The translations under genes were made by a program, and so were the position numbers. Under the pieces are notes generated by a model that searched no databases, had not been told where the DNA came from, and saw only the letters and a list, made by a program, of their open reading frames with translations. A stretch of 64,000 bases of DNA from positions 62,001 through 126,000 of the IMG/VR virus record IMGVR_UViG_3300036770_005754. One strand, given 5' to 3'. Positions within the stretch are counted from its first letter, which is position 1. Every line of letters begins with the position of its first letter. Of the stretch, positions 57,716 to 64,000 are shown piece after piece. The DNA is from a virus.

Positions 57716-57848
57716 GCGGCGGATTCCTCACTGCGGTCACTACAGACTTGTTTCACGATGCTCGTGTTGATGACGATTGACAACAGAGTTTTGTCAAGAG
57801 TCTTGCCCATTTCAACGATCATTCCTGAATTATTGGTTCAAACACAAT

Positions 57849-58631
57849 TCACCATAACCATAGTCCCATTGGTTCACCTAGTTTCAGTGCGTTCTCAACA
57901 AGCTCCGCTTTCATTTTCTCGCCCTCCTGGACTAGATCGGAACCATCATAACTAATCGAACCACCATCTGGAGTTGGCATTCCTTGTATTTTTCTGCGAG
58001 AATGCCCAAGGACACATTTTGCTTCAGCCAACATCATGTCATAACAGATTTTTCTTGCCTGAGGACTTCGAAAATGATCGATAACAGGCACATACATTAC
58101 CACCACCGGGAACGCGCCCTTTGGAGTCGGATACAATCTAATCATCTGATCCTTAGCACTGAGAGAATCACCTTGAGCATTACTGACACCCTCATTGATG
58201 ACTTCCCAATGTCCTTCTGTGCCAAGGATTTTCTGGGAGAATTTTCTATAAGCCTGCAATAAATGGTAATCAGTCAGTATATTCTGTATACCAGATATAT
58301 TGCCGATATTGAACAGAAATGATTCAGCACCGAAAACATCATCAATCCTGGTGGTGACTGGGTCCCAGCTGACTTGTTGAATCCAGTAAGCATCGTGTGG
58401 TAGTGGGTATGTCGATTGTAATGGGCTGGTATAGAACAAGCCCAGTTTCTGTTCTCTCGGGAAGTATCCAGCTATGAAATCCCCAGACACTTTCCAGATA
58501 GTTTCCCACTGGTCTTCTGTTATTTCTACTTCGACTACTGGATGTCCTAGTTGTGTCAGGACATATTTTTTCATCGGCTCGCTACGCAGCTTTAGGACTG
58601 ATGGTAGGTCTGCTGGTGCTATTATTGCCAT
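57849..58631 (-). CDS. Neck protein, gp13-like
   Basis: The product has 260 residues. ITEDQWETIWKVSGDFIAGY, TYPLPHDAYWIQQVSWDP and the central FGAESFLFNIGNISGIQN followed by YRKFSQKILGTEGHWEVINE resemble head-completion/neck proteins of the gp13 group, with the yxLPxdxxxVxxV signature. The C-terminal RKICYDMMLAEAKCVLGHSR helix is also typical. It would seal the portal after packaging. No close identity was checked. Confidence 0.62.
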   Translation of the reverse strand: MAIIAPADLPSVLKLRSEPMKKYVLTQLGHPVVEVEITEDQWETIWKVSGDFIAGYFPREQKLGLFYTSPLQSTYPLPHDAYWIQQVSWDPVTTRIDDVFGAESFLFNIGNISGIQNILTDYHLLQAYRKFSQKILGTEGHWEVINEGVSNAQGDSLSAKDQMIRLYPTPKGAFPVVVMYVPVIDHFRSPQARKICYDMMLAEAKCVLGHSRRKIQGMPTPDGGSISYDGSDLVQEGEKMKAELVENALKLGEPMGLWLW

Positions 58632-58643
58632 TTTCGATCGTTT

Positions 58644-59180
58644 TCACAGAGGAAAGTGGTATCCCTTGTCCCCATATGTAACACCAGAATATTCTATTCT
58701 AAATATTGAATAGATTATGTCTGGTGGTAATGTGCTGAGTTCTGTCTCTATGGTTGTCTTCAGGTTCTTGACTCCGCTGTCTATCGTTGACACTGGGCCT
58801 GTTAAACATGGTGAAGAACCTGGACCGTCGAGTGTTTCTCCGGCGTGTATTAGTTGTTTGTCCGGATGTGGCTGTGTATTATTGGCTCCGGCATTGTAGA
58901 AACCGGTTATCATTGTTTGGGCAGGTACTTCACCGATTTGTGGTTTTACTGCTAGTCCTGCTGACATTCCTCCAAAGCCGCTGCTTGTACTTTGTGATAA
59001 TTGTTGACCACCGCCTGGCGTCGCTAGATTCAGTGATGTGTTTTGACTAAGTGCTTCGTACATGTAACTGGCTATTTTTTGCATGTCTCGCCAGTTTTCG
59101 AATTTTTTACTCTTTCTTAAGCCAGATCCATGGTTTGGTACTATGCGGATATGTGCTGTAAACGGTACCCATCTTGCCAT
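58644..59180 (-). CDS. Hypothetical virion protein (178 aa)
   Basis: The product is 178 residues. It starts with a beta strand ARWVPFTAHIRIVPN, has a Ser/Gly/Gln-rich middle (GGGQQLSQSTSSGFGGMSAG) and ends IIYSIFRIEYSGVTYGDKGY. The family is not recognised. Its location next to the neck gene suggests a head-tail joining role. Confidence 0.5.
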   Translation of the reverse strand: MARWVPFTAHIRIVPNHGSGLRKSKKFENWRDMQKIASYMYEALSQNTSLNLATPGGGQQLSQSTSSGFGGMSAGLAVKPQIGEVPAQTMITGFYNAGANNTQPHPDKQLIHAGETLDGPGSSPCLTGPVSTIDSGVKNLKTTIETELSTLPPDIIYSIFRIEYSGVTYGDKGYHFPL

Positions 59181-59223
59181 TTTATCACCTCATTTTGGAA
59201 TATACGGTATTTTTGATTTATTT

Positions 59224-59895
59224 TCATTGGCGATATAATGGGTGTACGTTGCTTTCGCATGGTCCTAGGATTATTCTGTCTCTGGAGCTTATTAGGGTGT
59301 TGATTAAGTTGACTATCTCGGATTGATCTGCTGGGTCGTTTGGTATGTTGTCGGTTTTTTCTTTTATTAGTAGCAATGTTTCTTGTAGTGCTTTGTCGTT
59401 TGTGGCCGTATCGACTATCGTTGATATTAGCTCTTTCAGGTCGGTGCTTATTACGCGTTCTGATACTGCACCGGTTTGGAATGCTTCTTCTGATATGCTG
59501 TCTTTTTGGGTTGTGTACAGTGTTGATGCGACGTAGTTCTCGTTTGTGACTTTTACTGTTCTGTTTTCATCTTCTGCTATTAGAACTTGGTCTAATATTT
59601 GTGCTCTTTCTTCTGTCCATGATTGTGCGTCTGGTATTTCATATGCTTGGTATACTGCTTCTTCTGATTTTATCCTGACATACCATTGTGCTAGGCAGGT
59701 TTCTTCTGAGTCTGTAGCTATTATTTGGTATATTCCTGGTGCGTGATCTATGAATTGACATGTCCACATTGCTGCTGCGTTTGTGGCTTTGGTTATGTTG
59801 ATCCCAGTCCCAACCACTGTGTCAGTTCCTATTTGGAATGTTTTCACAGTGGTTGGTGTTCCTTGGGCTCCGAACCGCACTGTTTGCGTTGTCAT
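59224..59895 (-). CDS. Fibre-type appendage protein (BppU-like)
   Basis: The product has 223 residues. The N-terminal beta domain (TVKTFQIGTDTVVGTGINIT, MWTCQFIDHAPGIYQIIATD) is analogous to the one in the mosaic fibre gene at 55294-56472. A helical C-terminal part with LKELISTIVDTATNDKALQE and EIVNLINTLISSRD follows. It is probably a tail appendage or its adaptor. It is coupled to the next upstream gene by an ATGA overlap. Confidence 0.5.
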   Translation of the reverse strand: MTTQTVRFGAQGTPTTVKTFQIGTDTVVGTGINITKATNAAAMWTCQFIDHAPGIYQIIATDSEETCLAQWYVRIKSEEAVYQAYEIPDAQSWTEERAQILDQVLIAEDENRTVKVTNENYVASTLYTTQKDSISEEAFQTGAVSERVISTDLKELISTIVDTATNDKALQETLLLIKEKTDNIPNDPADQSEIVNLINTLISSRDRIILGPCESNVHPLYRQ

Positions 59896-60116
59896 TTTTC
59901 TACTTGTTGTTTTAGACGGTTAAGCAGATCTGTGCATGTTGATAGGACGTTTGATGCTTTGACCATGGATTCTTGGCCAGCTGTTGCTAGTTGTGCGTTT
60001 GCTATTTGTTTTGCTCCTGTTTCCATTAGCACCATTATGTTCATGTAGTCGTTTTTGGTGATTCCTACTTGGATGATTTCGGGTTGTTCTGTTGAATCTG
60101 CTTGCGAGTTTTGCAT
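59892..60116 (-). CDS. Small helical protein (74 aa)
   Basis: The product has 74 residues, mostly one amphipathic helix (MNIMVLMETGAKQIANAQLA, VLSTCTDLLNRLKQQVEK). The family is not recognised. It is coupled to the fibre-type gene downstream and could be a chaperone or trimerisation partner for it. Confidence 0.5.
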   Translation of the reverse strand: MQNSQADSTEQPEIIQVGITKNDYMNIMVLMETGAKQIANAQLATAGQESMVKASNVLSTCTDLLNRLKQQVEK

Positions 60117-60173
60117 TGTGGCTTCTCTTAATGTTTATGAATTTTGACCGTTGTTTGATTATTTACTGATTGA

Positions 60174-60893
60174 TTATACCGGTTCTGTCGGCTGTTCAAC
60201 TGGTACTATTGGTTCTACTGGCGGTTCTGGCGGTTCTGGCGGCTGTTCAACTGGTGCTATTGGTTCTACTGGCGGTCCTGTCGGCTCTGTCGGCTCTGTC
60301 GGCTCTGTCGGCTGTTCAACTGGTGCTATTGGTTCTACTGGCGGTCCTGTCGGCTCTGTCGGCGGTTCAACTGGTGCTATTGATTCGACTGGCTGCTCTG
60401 TCGGCGATTCAACTGGTACCACTGGCTCTGCTGGCAGCTCTGTCGGTTCTGTCGGCGGTTCACCTGGCTCTCCTGACTCTCCTGGCTCCATTGGCTCTAT
60501 TGGCGGTTCAATTGGTTCTGTTGGATATCTATCTCCAGTTAAAACAATTGACCCACCAACTAACTCATATGGTACTGGGGATGAGACTTCTTCAGCTTTT
60601 ATGATTCCAACAGAAGCTAAAAAGGTTCCCAAAGACCCATGATATTTAAATAATTCAACGTCTCCGCCAAGATGGACAATGCCGTCATAAATGCCTGGTG
60701 GTGCTAAGAGCCTTAGTTCATTCAATATTTTTTGGGCGTCTTCGACTTTATATCCGGGAACGTTCCACATCATTTCCCGGCCCATGTCATATAGTCGTTT
60801 GATTTCTTCTGAAACTTGATTTGCGAACAATAGCATTGCTCTTGCTCGTTCGCGATGTTCATTCTTTTGTTCTTCTACTTGAAATAGTGACAT
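60174..60893 (-). CDS. Protein with long Pro/Glu/Val/Thr repeat tail
   Basis: The product has 239 residues from MSLFQVEEQ, with GGAG six bases upstream. The N-terminal 115 residues are helical then globular (ARAMLLFANQVSEEIKRLYD, LLAPPGIYDGIVHLGGDVEL). From about residue 125 the chain is almost only Pro, Glu, Thr and Val, with repeats such as PTGPPVEPIAPVEQPTEPTE. Such tails are extended and stiff and often project from surfaces. Its place among fibre genes suggests a spacer or a decoration arm. The family of the N-terminal part is not recognised. Confidence 0.6.
   Translation of the reverse strand: MSLFQVEEQKNEHRERARAMLLFANQVSEEIKRLYDMGREMMWNVPGYKVEDAQKILNELRLLAPPGIYDGIVHLGGDVELFKYHGSLGTFLASVGIIKAEEVSSPVPYELVGGSIVLTGDRYPTEPIEPPIEPMEPGESGEPGEPPTEPTELPAEPVVPVESPTEQPVESIAPVEPPTEPTGPPVEPIAPVEQPTEPTEPTEPTGPPVEPIAPVEQPPEPPEPPVEPIVPVEQPTEPV
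60180..60530. repeat. Low-complexity tandem repeat encoding the Pro/Glu tail
   Basis: Repeats built on ggctctgtc and ggttctactggcggtcctgt, with one block of about 60 bases present twice nearly exactly (near 60240-60300 and 60310-60360). Likely prone to slippage and length variation. Confidence 0.8.
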
Positions 60894-60895
60894 AT

Positions 60896-62542
60896 TTATC
60901 TCCAATTGTTAGATTTTATAAATGGATTGGTTGGCACCCAGACACCGTTTTGTTTTATGTAATGACCTTCAGTTTGTTTCCATTCTCCGTTATTTTTGAC
61001 CCATGTCTGGGAAAGCTCCGATGTTGTTTTCGGTGACTGTTGACGCATCGCGAACATTCCGCCGCGACCCAGTTGGTACAGGCTTCGCACCTCATTTGCC
61101 GACAGGGCGCGATTCCAAACTCCATAATCCGCGCCTAGTCCATTCAACTGCTGAAATGTGTTTTGCCCACCTGAAAACCACAGCGCGTTAGTCGAATTAC
61201 CAAATACGCCAGTTGCTGACACCGTACTGCCGATCTGTAATCCATTTAAATAAACACGCATGGACGATCCATCCCAAGTAGCCACCAAATGCTGCCATCC
61301 CGCTGAAATCAAAACCCCTGTACTGAGCGTTCTTAAAGTGCCGCCGGTTGTTAGATAAAATGTGATTGCTGATGCTTCGTGCATTAAAATGAACCCGGAA
61401 CCGCTCCATTTTGACATGTATCGCCGTTGCCCTGATACAGCGCGATCCGATATCCAGCAGGCGAGCGACAGCGATGAAAGTCCGGCGTATAGCGCAGGAT
61501 TCCCACAGTTAACAATGTCATTTGAACCATCAAAATCCAATGCGTATTTCCCACCACTCACCACCCAATCCGTCGCCGCGTCCATGTTTGTGAGCGTGCC
61601 GTGGTTTTTATATGGTCCGTGATCTATTAATCTAGTTCCTGTTGGGCCCAAACTAGGACTCCATGCTCCGACTACACCTTTCCATAAATTTGGATATAAT
61701 GGCTCCCCATCTCTTGGGGCGAAGCCATTGTGATAGCTAGGTTCGATTGGTGGTCTATTAATTAAAGACGCTCTATCTCGGCGTATTATTGTTGTTGGTT
61801 GTGTGAATGAATATATTCGTCTTCGCGGTTTACGTTGCAACATTCCACCGCGACCAAGTTGATAAATATTCGTTATCTCATTAGCGGTTAAACCTCGATC
61901 CCATAAGATAGCATCAGATACTAAGCCATCAAACGAATATGTTATATTAAGCACAGGTAATCTAGCACTATTTCTACCTATGAAAAAATTATTTGTTCCA
62001 ATCGCTGTAGACTCTGAGTCATGAATTCGAATATTGTTTTGGTAAAGTTGATATCGAGAGCCATTATTCACAATAGTAAAAAGATGCCATGAAGCACGAT
62101 TAACAAGCGGCGAAGGAGTGGCTGTAGCTCGACCTGTTCGCAACACCTCCATATAAATCATACCATCAGTCCAAACATAATGAGACCCAAAATTCGAGCT
62201 ATCTTGAGCAAATGGAGGAGATGTCCTAGATTGACTTGTTGGTGTTGCCAGCCTTAATTTACACCAGCACGACATTGTAGCTGCATTAAGAGGTTGTACC
62301 GACCCAAGACTGCAAAAATCATCAACTCCATCAAATTCTAGTGCATATTGCCCATCGCTAATAATCCAGTCATTGGCCACGTCCATATTAGTAAGTGAAC
62401 CCCAATTATTGCTGCGACTGACATCATATAATCTCGACCCAGTCGGACCAAGAGATGGCGACCAATATCCAACTACACCATCCCATAATTCTGGATTGTT
62501 AGATTCATCGTAAGTGCCATAATTACTCCAATCTGGTCTCAT
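60896..62542 (-). CDS. Adhesin with two LamG-like domains
   Basis: The product has 548 residues. Two concanavalin/LamG jelly-roll domains are present, each introduced by a near-identical lead: VVGYWSPSLGPTGSRLYDVS (about 23-42) and VVGAWSPSLGPTGTRLIDHG (about 290-310). Each contains ALEFDGVDDF or ALDFDGSNDI and ends with NEITNIYQLGRGGM or NEVRSLYQLGRGGM. Such domains bind glycans or host surface polymers. The C-terminus WKQTEGHYIKQNGVWVPTNP resembles a short fibre cap. DNA of the second domain is much more GC-rich than the first, so the two copies came from different sources. Confidence 0.85.
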   Translation of the reverse strand: MRPDWSNYGTYDESNNPELWDGVVGYWSPSLGPTGSRLYDVSRSNNWGSLTNMDVANDWIISDGQYALEFDGVDDFCSLGSVQPLNAATMSCWCKLRLATPTSQSRTSPPFAQDSSNFGSHYVWTDGMIYMEVLRTGRATATPSPLVNRASWHLFTIVNNGSRYQLYQNNIRIHDSESTAIGTNNFFIGRNSARLPVLNITYSFDGLVSDAILWDRGLTANEITNIYQLGRGGMLQRKPRRRIYSFTQPTTIIRRDRASLINRPPIEPSYHNGFAPRDGEPLYPNLWKGVVGAWSPSLGPTGTRLIDHGPYKNHGTLTNMDAATDWVVSGGKYALDFDGSNDIVNCGNPALYAGLSSLSLACWISDRAVSGQRRYMSKWSGSGFILMHEASAITFYLTTGGTLRTLSTGVLISAGWQHLVATWDGSSMRVYLNGLQIGSTVSATGVFGNSTNALWFSGGQNTFQQLNGLGADYGVWNRALSANEVRSLYQLGRGGMFAMRQQSPKTTSELSQTWVKNNGEWKQTEGHYIKQNGVWVPTNPFIKSNNWR

Positions 62543-63096
62543 GATAAAGTGTCCACTATTGCAGGGTATATCGGCACAACAATTAATCGAGAATCATTAT
62601 CAATTGGTGTCGTTTCATTCCGAATAGCCTGCCCGAGATTATTATCGACGATCGGAGCAACATACCTCCCGCGAGGATACCATACAGACGGGTCTTGTGT
62701 TAGAACAGTATTGCCATCTGGTGTTGCGATAAGAGTAACCACTGGTCGTGGGGCTTGTCGCAGGTTCGCATCTAGCGTACCTAGTGTATACGCCCCATCT
62801 GAACCAGTTACTTTTGCTGGCCATAAGGTGTTATTATATGATGATACCAAATATGCTTCCACAGTCAAGCCAGCAGTAGGTGCCGTACCAGTTTCAATCG
62901 AGAGATAAACTAGACAGAATTCGGGAAGTAGGAAGATATTACCAACGCTCAACGCTAGGTCCGCAGATTGCCCTTGTTGTGCCGACCCATTAGCGAGGTT
63001 GTTGAATGACAACTCCCTAGTGACCCCAGTTGCTCCGGGTTGCCCCCAAACAATTGCTGTGCCTTGTACGGTGCCAGAGAAATCAGGTAATGCCAT
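62539..63096 (-). CDS. MALPD-type virion protein, paralog 1
   Basis: The product is 185 residues starting MALPDFSGTVQ. Shared features with its neighbour are LANGSAQQGQ, TGTAPTAGLTVEAYLVSS, GSDGAYTLG and YPRGRYVAPIVDNNLGQAIR. A single beta-sandwich is likely. It is coupled to the adhesin gene by ATGA, so it may be a fibre-associated cap or collar protein. The family is not named. Confidence 0.62.
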   Translation of the reverse strand: MALPDFSGTVQGTAIVWGQPGATGVTRELSFNNLANGSAQQGQSADLALSVGNIFLLPEFCLVYLSIETGTAPTAGLTVEAYLVSSYNNTLWPAKVTGSDGAYTLGTLDANLRQAPRPVVTLIATPDGNTVLTQDPSVWYPRGRYVAPIVDNNLGQAIRNETTPIDNDSRLIVVPIYPAIVDTLS

Positions 63097-63128
63097 TTGT
63101 TATACCCTCTCTATTTTGTATATTAAAC

Positions 63129-63665
63129 TCATAAACTATCCTCAACAGATTCTTCTAATGGAGTTAATCGAATTACCATATTTTCCGCACTAGAATGAAA
63201 AGCCGCCCCACTGCGATTATCGATTACCAAATTAACATATGGGCCTTTTGGAAACATTAATCCGACAAGAGATTTTTGAATCGTTGGGGTTGCTATAGCT
63301 GAACATATGTGAGCCCCAAGAAATTCCAATTGGCGAATAGCCACATCAATGTCATTATTATATCCAGTATATGGGGCGTCATTTCCGCTGGTATTGCCTT
63401 GCCCAGCACCGTTTTCATTAGTATATGATGCGTAAAAGTTTACAGAATTCCCTGCCGTAGGGGTTGCCGCCATTTCTAGTTCTACGTCAACTTTCCATCT
63501 TTGGGCCCATTTTGGACCAAGGAATAGGGTTTGAGTCTGTCTAGCACCCGCACTAGTGCCGTTGCCATTAGCAAGGCTGGTGAGTGTTACTACGGCATCA
63601 CCGCCTGATGTTTTAATTGTTTTCGGGGTGCCCGATTGTGTTTTTGAATAGTCTGGTAAAGCCAT
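63129..63665 (-). CDS. MALPD-type virion protein, paralog 2
   Basis: The product is 178 residues starting MALPDYSKTQ. It shares LANGNGTSAGARQ, AATPTAGNSVNFYASYTN, GNDAPYTG and FPKGPYVNLVIDNRSGAAFH with paralog 1, at moderate identity. A tandem duplication followed by divergence is likely. Confidence 0.62.
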   Translation of the reverse strand: MALPDYSKTQSGTPKTIKTSGGDAVVTLTSLANGNGTSAGARQTQTLFLGPKWAQRWKVDVELEMAATPTAGNSVNFYASYTNENGAGQGNTSGNDAPYTGYNNDIDVAIRQLEFLGAHICSAIATPTIQKSLVGLMFPKGPYVNLVIDNRSGAAFHSSAENMVIRLTPLEESVEDSL

Positions 63666-63670
63666 AATAA

Positions 63671-63823
63671 TTATCCTACTAAGTTAAATTTGTATAAATT
63701 TGAGTGGTGACAGTTTGCCCTGTGGTCGATCTCCGAACGCACTTTGCAGAGCAGTTCATCGGCTGCCATTTGAGCCTGAGTTGCCTGCGGGATTGGATTG
63801 GTTGCAAAAATGCCGTCTGTCAT
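63671..63823 (-). CDS. Small protein (50 aa) between fibre genes
   Basis: A 50-residue frame starts MTDGIFATNPIPQATQAQMA, continues with ADELLCKVRSEIDHRA and ends FNLVG. It starts five bases after the stop of the upstream partial gene and ends five bases before the next start codon, so it fits the operon without gaps. The helix with Cys and charged residues looks like a genuine small protein. The family is not recognised. Confidence 0.55.
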   Translation of the reverse strand: MTDGIFATNPIPQATQAQMAADELLCKVRSEIDHRANCHHSNLYKFNLVG

Positions 63824-63828
63824 GTTGA

Positions 63829-64000
63829 TTATGTTCCGTATGCGAGATCTGCTATCTCAATAATTACAACCCATCGCCATATTTCCGATGCAATTCCAGT
63901 CACAGAAAACTGTACTGCTTCATTTGTATCGTCCGCAGTAACGGCGAGATCAGTGCTCGCATTGTCTTCGTGGTCTGTGCCAATCGTTTCCACATACACC
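63829..64000 (-). CDS. Partial virion protein, C-terminal end
   Basis: Only the last 56 codons are in the window; the gene continues beyond the right edge. The visible part, VYVETIGTDHEDNASTDLAV to EIWRWVVIIEIADLAYGT, is beta-rich and ends in TAA at 63829. It resembles the C-terminus of small jelly-roll proteins like its neighbours. Confidence 0.6.
   Translation of the reverse strand, partial: VYVETIGTDHEDNASTDLAVTADDTNEAVQFSVTGIASEIWRWVVIIEIADLAYGT

Noticed and set aside
60151-60642. Plus-strand Gly/Ser-rich (GSTGSVGG) collagen-like frame
   Set aside because: Antisense of the Pro/Glu stalk repeat; the minus strand has the ribosome site, globular domain and operon fit.

Overview
The window is a contiguous piece of a large tailed bacteriophage genome with a contractile tail (T4-like myovirus logic). 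The evidence is a gp20-like portal, gp21-like prohead protease, gp23-like major capsid protein, gp17-like terminase, a sheath, three gp19-like tube proteins, a 1486-residue tape measure, and gp25-, gp5-, gp53- and gp6/J-like baseplate proteins. No integrase, repressor, CRISPR array or rRNA was seen. Clear Shine-Dalgarno sites (AGGAG, GGAG) precede many starts, so the host is a bacterium that uses them. The host itself cannot be named. LamG fibre proteins and the long HNH protein are of kinds often met in freshwater or planctomycete-rich metagenomes, but that is a weak hint only. Most of the DNA is moderately AT-rich, with GC-rich islands in the fibre region.

Almost all genes lie on the minus strand and are best read from right to left. 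Positions 64000-55300 hold fibres and adhesins: small MALPD paralogs, a two-LamG protein, a Pro/Glu-rich protein and a GC-rich cassette. A gp13-like neck candidate and other connector-type proteins are interleaved and continue to about 52600. Positions 52550-46590 hold the sheath, three tube paralogs and a gp26-like chaperone gene whose downstream frame is probably reached by frameshifting. Positions 46510-41120 are an accessory block: a stand-alone PAS protein, a coiled-coil tail-anchored protein, and three near-identical tandem genes that combine a WCT-motif domain with 26-residue WPEAEP repeats. A primase follows at 41-40 kb.

Positions 39.7-37.0 kb form a strand-switch zone. It carries an inverted gp27/gpD-type hub gene on the plus strand, a small basic protein, and a gene that appears to start with ATT. 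The tape measure and baseplate genes follow (36.9-26.7 kb), then a small plus-strand island with a cupin. Next come a B12-dependent ribonucleotide reductase, a UvsW-like helicase, and a late sigma factor with a zinc-ribbon insertion. The head genes run from 19.4 to 8.8 kb: terminase, portal, a very large acidic core protein, protease, scaffold and capsid. The capsid gene ends at a strong terminator that seems to contain a promoter for a homing-type endonuclease. The leftmost 7 kb carries nucleotide and DNA-repair functions: a PduO-type cobalamin adenosyltransferase, a DenV-type pyrimidine-dimer glycosylase, tRNA-Gln, an HNH nuclease, a PLD-like protein, a RarA-like AAA+ ATPase and the start of a MoxR-type ATPase.

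The most interesting points are: (1) the adenosyltransferase and the AdoCbl-dependent reductase on one phage genome, a plausible self-contained cofactor/dNTP module; (2) the triplicated WPEAEP-repeat genes with differing repeat numbers and a truncated middle copy; (3) the PAS plus tail-anchored coiled-coil pair upstream of them; (4) several non-standard translation signals (ATT start, GTG starts, probable frameshift, a shared palindromic ribosome site).
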